Assembly: GCF_000182645.1 (NCBI RefSeq)
Contig: NZ_ACQA01000002.1
Location: 930,001-994,000 of the forward strand
Length of the DNA: 64,000 nucleotides
Source of the DNA: Brucella intermedia LMG 3301
GTDB lineage: Bacteria > Pseudomonadota > Alphaproteobacteria > Rhizobiales > Rhizobiaceae
Reading direction: 5' to 3'
Below the pieces are notes generated by a model, which saw only the letters and a list, made by a program, of their open reading frames with translations, made no database searches and was not told the DNA's origin. The position numbers and the translations under genes were made by a program. Of this stretch, positions 16,821 through 25,078 are shown piece by piece. The first letter of the stretch is position 1. Each line of letters begins with the position of its first letter.

Positions 16821-18430
16821 TTATACCGTTATGAATTGAGCCATCATGCCCACATCTTCATGTTCCAGCACGTGGCAATGAAACATGAATGGATGGCTTT
16901 TCGCCGCTTCACGGTCGAAATGAACCAATATTTCAGCCTTCCCATCAATCAAAGCCGTATCCTTCCAGCCCGCTTGATGTGCGGGGGGCGCTTTGCCATT
17001 CTGGGAAAGAATGCGAAACGACGCCCCATGGATATGGAATGGATGCGGCATCTCCTTCGTTGTAAGTTCCCAGATTTCCCAGGACCCAAGCTTGGCCTCG
17101 ACATCGATACGACCCATGTCGAACGGTTTGCCTGCGATCGCCATCGTTACGCCTGACGACAAGGCGTCAAGCGCCGGACCTGCATCGGCAGAACTTCTGG
17201 CCCCGTGCATCTCATGATCCATAGCGCCAGACTGCATGGAGCTCATGTCCATACTGCCCATGTTATGCCCGGCATGAGGATCGGTGGACGGTTTTGCCAT
17301 CATCAGCCTCATATTTTCCGTCATTCGCTCGTCAAAGAAGAACGAGCGGCGTTTTACGGAAAGGTTTTCGTCCGGGACGCCTGGCCCATCCAGACGATCT
17401 GGAAAGGACTTGATTTTCGCTTGCAAGGCGCTGTCCACCTCAAACCGCATCAAATGCAGATCATCGCCACCGCTGTCATTTTCGTAGGTCAGCAAATCGA
17501 CTGCCCTGCCTTGGGAAAAATCCACCAGAACCTCGTAGCGCTCACCGGGACTTATGGACAACCTTTTGACCGGTTCCGGCTTTCCGATGAAACCGCCATC
17601 CGACGCGATGACAAATAAGGGGCGATTATCACCGAGACGAACATGAAAGTTTCGCGCATTGGCACCGTTCAGGATGCGCAGACGGACAATGGACTGAGGG
17701 ACCCGCGCTTCCGGTGAAACTATCCCGTTCACGATAAGCTTGTCGCCACGGAAACCATGCATCAAGTCCATAATGTCAGGCTGATAAATCCTGTCCCCTC
17801 AATCACCCGACGATCCTGAAGCACCAGCGGAATATCATCTATACCGTAGTCTTCGGGCAGCCCGCGTGCAGCATCCTTGCCATCAGTCACGACCATGAGA
17901 CCGGCAATGCCGAGATGCGCCTGACGGGCGGTATTTCCATGCAGATGCGGATGGAACCAGTTGAACGAGGCTGGCTGATTGACCGTGATTTTCGGTTTCC
18001 ATTCCGCGCCCGGCGCAATCACATTATGGGGGCCGCCGTCGAGTATGGAGGGGACGAAAAGCCCGTGCCAATGAAGCGTAGTCTCATCATCCATGCCGTT
18101 TTCTACGGAAAGGGTGACTGTTTCACCATTCTTCAAGCGCACGAGCGGACCAAGATAGGCACCGTTGACGCCAGCCGATGCTGCTTCGCTTCCTTCTTCA
18201 AAACTGTGCCACCCTGCCTGCACCTTGAGTTTGACGACACCCGACGCATCCGGTTCGATCAGAGGCGGGAGAGGCAAAGGCCGTCCAGCAGTCGGGGTCC
18301 ACAAGGCCCCCGCGCCGTGGGCCATATGCTGATGAGCGTCTTGAGCAAAGCTGTCAATTGGGCGGATGGTCGTGGCAAAGGCCGCCCCGGTCGCCAGAGC
18401 GAACAGGCGGCGGCGTGTAATTCCAGTCAT
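16821..18430 (-). pseudogene. Multicopper oxidase (CueO/CopA-like), split by a one-base frameshift
   Basis: Two frames together encode one multicopper oxidase of about 536 residues. The N-terminal frame (18430-17762) has a twin-arginine signal (TGITRRRLFALATG) and copper motifs LHWHG and FHPHLHG. The C-terminal frame (to 16821) has a Met/His-rich stretch (HNMGSMDMSSMQSGAMDHEM), HPFHIHG and HCHVLEHEDVGMM. All four copper motifs are intact. At 17779-17780 the minus strand reads AGCCTGACATT; one extra C would restore ...GFISPDIMDLMHGF across the junction. The total length, 1610 bases, is one short of a multiple of three. Either a recent inactivating deletion or a sequencing error. The intact enzyme would oxidise Cu(I) in the periplasm for copper tolerance. 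Confidence 0.88.
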
Positions 18431-18488
18431 GGTAAGTCTCCAGACAATAATCGTGATAGCCGCCAAATTTCGGCGGCGATTTCCAAGA

Positions 18489-18914
18489 TCAAGCCTGAAG
18501 CGATATGGGCGGTCGCAGGTCGCTGTTCGGGGATTTGCCGTTCAGCGCTGCAACGAGCGGCGGCAAACCAAAATCCTGTACAGGAACATCCGCGCGCAAA
18601 TCCGTTGCCAATTGAACAACACAGCCGCACGTCATCATCACACAAGCATTCGGTGTTTTGCCGCCGTGATCCTTCGGCGCAGTTTTGCCCGCATCCGCCG
18701 AGACCGATGTGTCGTCCATCTGATGCGACATGTTCACATGACAATCAGAAACCGTCTGCACAGAGGGCGCCTCATGCGCCATGGCGTAACAAAGTTGCGC
18801 GGAAACAAGAAACAGGATTGCAAGCAACGTCACGAGCCCACGGGAAGGCAAGCGCAGGACCGCATGGTCCCGGGCTGCCCCCCTCAAGCCGATATCGTAC
18901 TTTGCTCGAAACAT
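18489..18914 (-). CDS. Cys/His/Met-rich exported small protein of the copper operon
   Basis: A 141-residue protein with a basic start, one hydrophobic segment (GLVTLLAILFLVSAQLCYAMA, residues 26-46) that could be a signal or anchor, and an exported part rich in possible metal ligands: CHVNMSHQMDD and CVMMTCGCVVQ. It is 58 bases upstream of the multicopper oxidase on the same strand, so it is probably co-transcribed and linked to copper handling. It resembles DUF2946-type proteins in layout, but I cannot assign a family confidently. The start lacks a strong ribosome binding site. Confidence 0.7.
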   Translation of the reverse strand: MFRAKYDIGLRGAARDHAVLRLPSRGLVTLLAILFLVSAQLCYAMAHEAPSVQTVSDCHVNMSHQMDDTSVSADAGKTAPKDHGGKTPNACVMMTCGCVVQLATDLRADVPVQDFGLPPLVAALNGKSPNSDLRPPISLQA

Positions 18915-19149
18915 GTTTACTTTCGTACAGATGACACAGGAAATTTAATCAGCCCTAATGAAAGATCAGAACGCGCGCTGACAGGAATTTTATCCACTTT
19001 CGCTTTTGTTTCCAAAACAGCCCATCCGAAATCACAAAATTGCTTAAAAGCCCTTTTCCGCTTGCGATTCTATATTCGCCGGCTTTAAAGAAGCCACATC
19101 TTGGGCTCCCTCCCCTAAAAAGACGGCCCGCAATATTGGAACTGAAACA

Positions 19150-20430
19150 ATGACAGTCGCTGTAGCGGTTGCTCCGCAGAAAAACTCCGCGCGCCGAGTT
19201 CTGGCCGCAAGCATGATCGGCACCACGATCGAATTTTTTGACTTCTATATTTACGCGACCGCCGCGGTGATCGTGTTCCCCCATCTGTTCTTCCCGGCAA
19301 GCGACGGCAACTCCGCGCTTCTCCAGTCTTTGGCAACCTTTGCGATTGCATTCTTTGCACGCCCCATCGGCGGAGCATTGTTCGGCCACTTCGGAGACAA
19401 GGTCGGACGCAAGGCTACGCTGGTCGCAGCGCTCATGACCATGGGTATTTCCACGGTCGCCATCGGTTTCCTGCCAACCTACGACTCCATAGGCGTCTGG
19501 GCAGCTCTTCTGCTGGCTCTGTGCCGTCTGGGCCAGGGGCTTGGTCTCGGTGGCGAGTGGGGCGGCGCGGTGCTGCTTGCAACTGAAAACGCGCCCGAAG
19601 GCAAGCGGACATGGTACGGCATGTTCCCGCAGCTCGGCGCTCCGGTTGGCTTCATTCTGGCGACGGGCATCTTCCTCATTCTGGCCGAGGCTCTTACCGA
19701 AGAACAATTTTTTGCTTTCGGCTGGCGCATTCCTTTCATAGCCAGCGCTCTTCTGGTCGGTGTGGGTTTGTTCATCCGTCTGAAGATCGCCGAAACGCCT
19801 GAATTCCAGAAAGCAATCGACAAGGCTGAACGCGTCGAAGTACCGGTCGCAACCTTGTTCAAGCAGCACAAGATGAGCCTTCTCCTAGGCACCATCGGTG
19901 CGGTTGCAACCTTCGTCCTGTTCTATCTGATGACGGTCTTTTCGCTGGGCTGGGGCACACGCGCCCTTGGCTATAGCCGCGAGGAATTCCTTATTCTTCA
20001 GATGATCGGCGTGGTCTTCTTCGGCTTGATGATCCCTGTGGCTGCGCTGCTGTCCGACCGTTTCGGCATGCGCCCGGTCATGATTATCGTCACCGTCCTG
20101 ATCGGCCTCTACGGCTTCATCATGGCGCCCTTGTTCATGGCGGGCACTGCTGGCGTCCTCGCATTCCTCATCATCGGCTTCGGTCTGATGGGTCTTACCT
20201 ATGGCCCGATCGGTGCCGCGCTCGCCGAACCATTCCCAACCTCTGTCCGTTACACCGGCGCCTCGCTGACCTTCAATCTGGCAGGTATTCTGGGTGCCTC
20301 GGTCGCACCCTACATCGCGACCTGGCTCGCAACGCACTATAGCTTCGACTATGTCGGTTATTACATGGTCGCAGCCGCCGTGGTTTCGCTGATTGGCTTT
20401 ACCTTCATTTCGTTCAAGCGCGGCGAATAG
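19150..20430 (+). CDS. MHS-family MFS metabolite:H+ symporter
   Basis: A 426-residue inner-membrane transporter with twelve predicted helices. Family signs are the opening SMIGTTIEFFDFYIYATAA, the motif GHFGDKVGRKATL between helices 2 and 3, and LGLGGEWGGAVLLATENAP, all characteristic of the metabolite:H+ symporter family (ProP, KgtP, ShiA, YhjE). The substrate is probably a carboxylate or similar metabolite, unresolved. It is transcribed alone and ends in a strong terminator at 20447-20480. GGAACTGAAACA before ATG 19150 is a modest ribosome binding site. Confidence 0.9.
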   Translation: MTVAVAVAPQKNSARRVLAASMIGTTIEFFDFYIYATAAVIVFPHLFFPASDGNSALLQSLATFAIAFFARPIGGALFGHFGDKVGRKATLVAALMTMGISTVAIGFLPTYDSIGVWAALLLALCRLGQGLGLGGEWGGAVLLATENAPEGKRTWYGMFPQLGAPVGFILATGIFLILAEALTEEQFFAFGWRIPFIASALLVGVGLFIRLKIAETPEFQKAIDKAERVEVPVATLFKQHKMSLLLGTIGAVATFVLFYLMTVFSLGWGTRALGYSREEFLILQMIGVVFFGLMIPVAALLSDRFGMRPVMIIVTVLIGLYGFIMAPLFMAGTAGVLAFLIIGFGLMGLTYGPIGAALAEPFPTSVRYTGASLTFNLAGILGASVAPYIATWLATHYSFDYVGYYMVAAAVVSLIGFTFISFKRGE

Positions 20431-20446
20431 TAAACTGTACGAAGCA

Positions 20447-20480
20447 AAAAGCCCGCGTGGAGCGATCCGCGCGGGCTTTT
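20447..20480. terminator. Terminator between the MFS gene and ahpD
   Basis: AAAAGCCCGCG and CGCGGGCTTTT form an 11-bp stem with flanking A and T runs between two convergent genes, suited to stop transcription from both. Confidence 0.85.
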
Positions 20481-20500
20481 CCTTGTGAGGCGCGAGGGCC

Positions 20501-21028
20501 CTATTCCGTGTCGGCAGCTTCCAATGCGATAGCCACCGACTGGATGATCGATGCAAAGCGGACAGCCGTCTGGATCGCTTCCGACGACACATTGGCCTTG
20601 CGCAGCACATCCTCATGCGCATCGATGCACATGCCGCAGCCATTGATGGCAGATACCGCCAGCGACCAGAGCTCGAAGTCAACCTTGTCGACGCCCGGAT
20701 TACCGATCACATTCATGCGCAGCTTTGCCGGCATGGTACGGTAGTCTTTATTGGTAGCGAGATGTACGAAGCGGTAATAGACATTGTTCATGCCCATGAT
20801 CGACGCAGCCGACTTCGCGGCTTGAATGACGGAAGCGTCGACTTTGGCGGTGGCTTCGCCAACAAACGCCTTACGCACGTCGGCGTTGCGAGAGGCAATG
20901 CCGCACGCAACGAACAGGCCGTATTTCTGCTGTGGCGTCAGTGTTTCATCGCTTGCCATGGACGAAAGATTGAGACGGACGTCCTTGGCGAAATCCGGGA
21001 TTTTTGACTTCAGGTCATCAATGGACAT
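20501..21028 (-). CDS. ahpD: Alkyl hydroperoxide reductase AhpD
   Basis: AhpD is a carboxymuconolactone-decarboxylase-fold protein that acts as a thiol reductant for AhpC. The 175-residue product has the redox centre C131-G-M-C134 with H138 and the proton relay E119, as in mycobacterial AhpD. GAGGG precedes ATG 21028; the longer frame to 21142 runs into a dispersed repeat and is not real coding sequence. It lies downstream of ahpC in the same operon, with a hairpin and the repeat in the 186-base gap, so the second gene may be expressed at a lower level. Confidence 0.95.
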   Translation of the reverse strand: MSIDDLKSKIPDFAKDVRLNLSSMASDETLTPQQKYGLFVACGIASRNADVRKAFVGEATAKVDASVIQAAKSAASIMGMNNVYYRFVHLATNKDYRTMPAKLRMNVIGNPGVDKVDFELWSLAVSAINGCGMCIDAHEDVLRKANVSSEAIQTAVRFASIIQSVAIALEAADTE

Positions 21029-21060
21029 GGAACCCTCTTTATCTGCCATTCGGGATATCA

Positions 21061-21161
21061 AAGCATTTCCAGCAAAAATGCGGTGCGGTCTTGCATGGGA
21101 GAATGCGTAAAAACAAAGAGATAGAGCAGTTCCGATGTCCATGTTGGGCTGGAACCGCTTC
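21061..21161 (+). repeat. Dispersed repeat (degenerate copy) in the ahpC-ahpD gap
   Basis: AGCATTTCCAGCAAAAATGCG...AATGCGTAAAAACAAAGAGATAGAGCAGTTCC then GGAACCGCT near 21153. It has the same order of blocks as the copies at 37525 and 48373, but its terminal inverted repeat (GAGCAGTTCC/GGAACCGCTTC) is imperfect. Confidence 0.75.
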
Positions 21162-21170
21162 AGATAGAAG

Positions 21171-21196
21171 AAAGGCGGGCCTTGACCCGCCTTTCC
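21171..21196 (-). terminator. Hairpin after ahpC
   Basis: GAAAGGCGGG and CCCGCCTTTC form a perfect 10-bp stem with a 6-base loop; the minus strand continues TTCTATC. It may terminate part of the ahpC transcript before ahpD. Confidence 0.65.
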
Positions 21197-21214
21197 GCAC
21201 TCAATCAGGACCTA

Positions 21215-21769
21215 TCAAGCTGCCTTGAGCGTTTCGCCACCGACTTCGCGGTTGCACGGGCAAAGTTCATCGGTCTGCAGCGCATCGAGAACACGCAGCG
21301 TATCCTTCGGAGCACGGCCAACGTTGAGGTTGGTTGCGTAAACGTGCTGGATTGTGTTGTCCGGATCGACAACAAAGGTATAGCGATACGCGACGCCATC
21401 CGGCGAGCGAACGCCCAAGCCATCGACCAGCGAGCCGTTGGTGTCGGCAAACGACCAGATCGGCAGCTTGTCGAGATCCTTGTGATCACGACGCCATGCG
21501 AGCTTCACGAATTCATTGTCGGTCGAACCACCCAGAACGACTGCGTCACGGTCTTCGAAATCAGATGCAAGACGGGCAAACTCAGCGATTTCCGTCGGGC
21601 AAACGAAGGTGAAATCCTTCGGGTAGAAGAAGATAACCTTCCACTTGCCAGCAAAGCTTGCTTCGGTGATTTCTTCAAACGCCGAAACGCCGTTTTCTTC
21701 GTGATGGTTGAAGCCGGGCTTTACGCCGGTGACCTTGAAGGAGGGGAGCTTGTCGCCGATACCGAGCAT
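21215..21769 (-). CDS. ahpC: Peroxiredoxin AhpC
   Basis: Typical 2-Cys-type peroxiredoxin of 184 residues that reduces hydrogen and alkyl peroxides. The peroxidatic cysteine is C57 in DFTFVCPTE, and C170 and C172 in LCPCNREVGG can resolve it, as in actinobacterial and rhizobial AhpC partnered with AhpD. It heads the ahpC-ahpD operon, divergent from oxyR with 161 bases between, so OxyR control is expected. Three tandem 9-bp GAATTTTC repeats sit in its upstream region. Confidence 0.97.
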   Translation of the reverse strand: MLGIGDKLPSFKVTGVKPGFNHHEENGVSAFEEITEASFAGKWKVIFFYPKDFTFVCPTEIAEFARLASDFEDRDAVVLGGSTDNEFVKLAWRRDHKDLDKLPIWSFADTNGSLVDGLGVRSPDGVAYRYTFVVDPDNTIQHVYATNLNVGRAPKDTLRVLDALQTDELCPCNREVGGETLKAA

Positions 21770-21802
21770 CTTATACCTACCTTTAAAATTCGATGGTTAT
21801 GC

Positions 21803-21829
21803 GGAATTTTCTGAATTTTCAGAATTTTC
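21803..21829. repeat. Three tandem 9-bp repeats in the ahpC promoter region
   Basis: GGAATTTTC, TGAATTTTC and AGAATTTTC follow each other directly, 34-60 bases upstream of the ahpC start. Their 9-base spacing is close to one helical turn, so they could be a protein-binding array or simply a promoter spacer. Confidence 0.6.
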
Positions 21830-21875
21830 CGTTCTGCGAGTCATATATAGGGTTTCTTGCCAAATCGGTCAAAGC

Positions 21876-21911
21876 GATTATATCGATAAATTCCATCGAT
21901 TATAACGATGG
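21876..21911. promoter_or_regulatory. Candidate OxyR-binding region between ahpC and oxyR
   Basis: The segment holds ATCGAT at two places separated by 7 bases, flanked by CGATTAT and TATAACGAT. LysR-type regulators such as OxyR bind four spaced half-sites of this size in divergent promoters. The position, 20-55 bases before oxyR, fits autoregulation. The match to the ATAG-N7-CTAT consensus is only partial. Confidence 0.45.
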
Positions 21912-21930
21912 AACAAGGACTTAAGATTCG

Positions 21931-22836
21931 ATGCTCAACATCAGTGTCCGTCAACTCCACTATTTCATGGCCCTCGTCAAAGCGGGCTCCTTTTCACGAG
22001 CCGCCGAAGTCGTGGGCGTAACCCAATCAACCTTGAGTGCCGCCATTCAGTCCCTCGAGGCGGAACTCGGCGTAACGCTGATCGATCGCTCAGGCCGACG
22101 AATGCAGCTTCTGCCTGCCGGCGAAGATTTTCTGGAGCGAGCCCGCACTATCGTAGCTCTCATCGAAGAACTACCTGAACATGCGCGGCAGGCAGAACGC
22201 CCGCTGACGACCAGATTGCGGATGGGAGTCATTCCGTCGATAGCGCCTTTTTTGTTACCCAAAATTCTGCCTGCGACCTCCAGGGCCTTTCCCGAACTGC
22301 AGCTTACCATTCGCGAAGGCCTCACGCGCTCCCTGCTGGACAGCTTGCGTTCAGGATCCCTCGATGTTGCGCTCGTCGCCCATCCATACGATCTCGATGA
22401 ATTTGAAGTATCAGAGCTTGGTCACGATATCTTCTATCTGGCGGTGCGGCGCGATCATGCCCTGGCCAATCGCGACCGGGTCGATGCTGACGATTTGCAG
22501 GATCAGCCCTTTCTCCTGCTGGAAACAGGGCATTGTCTTCGCGAACACGTCATGGCCGCCATAGGTTCCACACCGGCGCAAGCAAGCGGCGATGTCCATG
22601 CCACATCGATCACGACACTGGTGCAGCTTGTCGATTTCGGAATGGGCGTCACCCTTCTGCCGGAGGTGGCGGTCAAAGCGGGTGTCACGCGAGGAACGGA
22701 ACTAAGCGTCGTTCCTTACGAGGGCAAGAACAATTACCGATCGCTGGTTCTGGTCTGGCGCTCCAATGCTGCCCGCCGCAACGAGTTCGAGCTTTTCGCG
22801 GATCATCTGCGCCGCAAATGCATGAAGCTGATCTAG
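21931..22836 (+). CDS. oxyR: LysR-family peroxide sensor OxyR
   Basis: Activates peroxide defence genes such as the divergent ahpC-ahpD. The 301-residue protein has an N-terminal winged helix (VRQLHYFMALVKAGSFSRAA, then VTQSTLSAAIQSLE) and the OxyR-type effector domain with GVTLLPEVAVKAG. The peroxide-sensing cysteine is C202 in GHCLREH (C199 in E. coli). The partner, C208 in E. coli, is Ile211 here; the only other cysteine is near the C-terminus (RRKCMKLI). The end overlaps the convergent DUF1612 gene by four bases. Confidence 0.93.
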   Translation: MLNISVRQLHYFMALVKAGSFSRAAEVVGVTQSTLSAAIQSLEAELGVTLIDRSGRRMQLLPAGEDFLERARTIVALIEELPEHARQAERPLTTRLRMGVIPSIAPFLLPKILPATSRAFPELQLTIREGLTRSLLDSLRSGSLDVALVAHPYDLDEFEVSELGHDIFYLAVRRDHALANRDRVDADDLQDQPFLLLETGHCLREHVMAAIGSTPAQASGDVHATSITTLVQLVDFGMGVTLLPEVAVKAGVTRGTELSVVPYEGKNNYRSLVLVWRSNAARRNEFELFADHLRRKCMKLI

Positions 22837-23939
22837 AGAACTCCCCAGGCCCGAAACCGCCCGCGTCCGGTGATCTCTCTCAAATTGAGTTCCGAAATCA
22901 GTTTCAGCGCCCCTTGCTGCGTGACCTGCAATTCCTTTTCCACCATCTGGCTGGAAATGACCGGGCTGCGCAGCACCATCTCCATCAGTTCCGGCAAGCG
23001 CGAATTGGACCTGCGCCCTTTGAGCTTACGTTGCATTTGTTCACGCGCCAGAAGCAACCGGTCATGCTCCTTCATGGAAAGGTCGGCAGCTTCTTCAATG
23101 CTTTCAAAAAACGTTCTGAGCCTGATCACACGGTTGGACGAGCGACGTTCATCGGGCCGTTTCGCACGCAGGCCGAGACTGATTGTCGGCAGATGGCCCG
23201 TTGCAAGACCGCTTTGGCGCAGGAGTGCGGCCGTCAGAAGCCGGCCTATCCACGATGACCGCTGCACAACCTCCAGCGAAAACCAGGCGTCATGGATCAA
23301 TGCGGCTCGCATCAGCGGTGGCAGATGCCTCGTGCCGGCAAGACAATCGCGCCATTCCTGCAAACGCGCATCCTCATCCCAGTCATCGTCATAAAGCAGC
23401 GTGTCACGCGGCGTCGTTTCCGGCTTGGGTCTGACGGGAGCCACGCCTTCCAGAAGAGCACCCGTCCGCGCAAGCAGACTGTCAATGTCATTGAGCAACG
23501 GGTCGAAATCATCATCCGTAGCTTGGCGCGGTTCGACTTCCGAAGGGGTGAGATCGATGGATCGGCCGAGCAATTGCTGGATACCAGCGGGTCCGAGGGC
23601 CCAGTCTGCTGATTTTCCGGCAATCTGTCTGCGCATGCGCAAAACCGCATGCGCTATCGTCAAGGCATGGCTTGGCATCCGGTTGTCCATCAAGGCATCA
23701 TGCAAGACCAGGTCTTCCATATGCACCAGTTCGCCCTCAAGCCACATCGAAGCGACGGCATCGTGCATATGCAACCGTTCGATCATGCCATCGTGAATAG
23801 GTGAGCGCGAAAGCCGCTCGTCGAGTCGAACCAAGGCCGCCGTAGCATTGCTCACGGGCACAAAAAACTCTTCGAACGGTAAATCATCGATCTCGTAGGC
23901 CATGTCCCGCATATCGCAGCCGATTGCGATAAAAGGCAA
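22833..23939 (-). CDS. RHE_PE00001-family protein (DUF1612 plus helix-turn-helix)
   Basis: A 368-residue protein of a family common in Rhizobiales, often on plasmids. The N-terminal half resembles Fic N-terminal helices (MHDAVASMWLEGELVHMEDLVLHDAL, residues 58-83). A middle acidic stretch and a DUF1612 core follow (LPPLMRAALIHDAWFSLEVVQRSSWIGRLL), and the C-terminus is a winged helix-turn-helix (PVISSQMVEKELQVTQQGALKLI). No Fic catalytic motif HxFxxGNGR is visible, so adenylylation is unlikely. A DNA-binding role is plausible but unproven. Confidence 0.85.
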   Translation of the reverse strand: MPFIAIGCDMRDMAYEIDDLPFEEFFVPVSNATAALVRLDERLSRSPIHDGMIERLHMHDAVASMWLEGELVHMEDLVLHDALMDNRMPSHALTIAHAVLRMRRQIAGKSADWALGPAGIQQLLGRSIDLTPSEVEPRQATDDDFDPLLNDIDSLLARTGALLEGVAPVRPKPETTPRDTLLYDDDWDEDARLQEWRDCLAGTRHLPPLMRAALIHDAWFSLEVVQRSSWIGRLLTAALLRQSGLATGHLPTISLGLRAKRPDERRSSNRVIRLRTFFESIEEAADLSMKEHDRLLLAREQMQRKLKGRRSNSRLPELMEMVLRSPVISSQMVEKELQVTQQGALKLISELNLREITGRGRFRAWGVL

Positions 23940-23953
23940 ACGAAATTACCGTA

Positions 23954-24958
23954 TTACCCTAGGACCTCCGCAACCTTGACGGTCCGACCTTCCTTGACCG
24001 AACGAAGAGCAGCTTCAGCCAATGCCAAGGCCTGCAACCCGTCTTCTGCTGAAGGATAGGGCGCCTTTCCTGTATCAAGTGCATCGATAAACGAAGCGAT
24101 TTCCGCTGCATAAGCAGCCGTGTAGCGCGTCATGAAAAAATCGTGCAGAGGCGGACGGTTATAACCGTCCCTGGAAGCGATTTCTATCGAAACCGGACGT
24201 TGATTTTCCGCCGAAACAGCCCCGAGTGATCCATGGACTTCAATGCGCTGGTCGTAGCCATAGGAAGCTCGTCGTGAGTTGGAAATGACGCACTGTCGGC
24301 CGGAGGCGGTCGTCAGGATGACGCTCGCACTATCGTAATCACCGAGTTCCCCGATTTTTGGATCGACAAGAACCGAGGCCGACGCCGATACGCTCTCGAT
24401 TTCTTCCCCAAGCAGAAAACGCGCCATATCGAAATCGTGGATCGTCATGTCGCGAAAAATGCCGCCGGATACCTTGATATATTCCGCCGGTGGCGCGCCG
24501 GGATCGCGGCTGGTGATCGTCACCATTTCAACATTGCCGATGCGTCCGTCTTTAATGGTTTTGCGTACTGCAGCAAAATGCGGATCGAACCGGCGATTGA
24601 AACCCAGCATCACCTTCGCGCCGGCTTCGCGGATAACTGCGAGGCAGGCGCGGACGCGCGCAATATCGAGATCAATGGGCTTTTCACAGAAAACGGCCTT
24701 GCCGGCGCGCGAAAACCGTTCAATAAGATCGGCGTGGGTATTGGTCGGCGTGCATATCAGCACAGCATCAATGTCGTCTGCCTTTTCGATAGCGTCGATG
24801 CTGCGAACTTCGGCCCCGGCAGAGTCGGCAATTGCGCGTGCTGCCGCTTCATTGGCATCCGCAACGGCAACCAGCCTGGCCCGCCTGTCCGCAGCGATTG
24901 CGCCCGCATGCACCTTGCCGATACGGCCCGCACCGAGTAACGCCAGACGTGTCACCAT
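23954..24958 (-). CDS. iolG: Inositol 2-dehydrogenase IolG
   Basis: Oxidises myo-inositol to 2-keto-myo-inositol with NAD+, first step of inositol catabolism. The 334-residue protein of the Gfo/Idh/MocA family has a Rossmann motif LALLGAGRIGKVHAG at the N-terminus, the CEKP motif (FCEKPIDLD) with catalytic Lys, and GGIFRDMTIHDFDMARFL holding the active-site Asp/His. GGGGAGGA is 8 bases before ATG 24958. It is divergent from the RpiR-type regulator and clustered with iolCDEB on the other strand. Confidence 0.93.
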   Translation of the reverse strand: MVTRLALLGAGRIGKVHAGAIAADRRARLVAVADANEAAARAIADSAGAEVRSIDAIEKADDIDAVLICTPTNTHADLIERFSRAGKAVFCEKPIDLDIARVRACLAVIREAGAKVMLGFNRRFDPHFAAVRKTIKDGRIGNVEMVTITSRDPGAPPAEYIKVSGGIFRDMTIHDFDMARFLLGEEIESVSASASVLVDPKIGELGDYDSASVILTTASGRQCVISNSRRASYGYDQRIEVHGSLGAVSAENQRPVSIEIASRDGYNRPPLHDFFMTRYTAAYAAEIASFIDALDTGKAPYPSAEDGLQALALAEAALRSVKEGRTVKVAEVLG

Positions 24959-25011
24959 TGCCTCATCCTCCCCAGGAAAACAGCCATCTTCATTCACCTG
25001 AAGATACGCTG

Positions 25012-25027
25012 TAGAATATTTATTCTA
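25012..25027. promoter_or_regulatory. Candidate IolR operator between iolG and iolR
   Basis: TAGAATATTTATTCTA is a perfect inverted repeat (7 bp, 2-base spacer) between the divergent iolG and regulator genes. A further TAGAATG lies at 25034. Similar TAGAATA and GGAATA boxes recur before iolC, as expected for one regulator acting on both promoters. Confidence 0.55.
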
Positions 25028-25078
25028 TTTTGCTAGAATGTGACATAAAGATTGTCAAGAGACCATATTGAAAGGCCA

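Noticed and set aside
17762-17771. Reading the copper oxidase as two real overlapping genes
   Set aside because: Each half lacks two of the four copper motifs, and the C-terminal frame has no signal peptide; one inserted base fuses them into a normal enzyme.
21817-21831. 15-base match TTTCAGAATTTTCCG between the ahpC leader and 56191-56205
   Set aside because: AT-rich, single pair, different contexts; I cannot show it exceeds chance.
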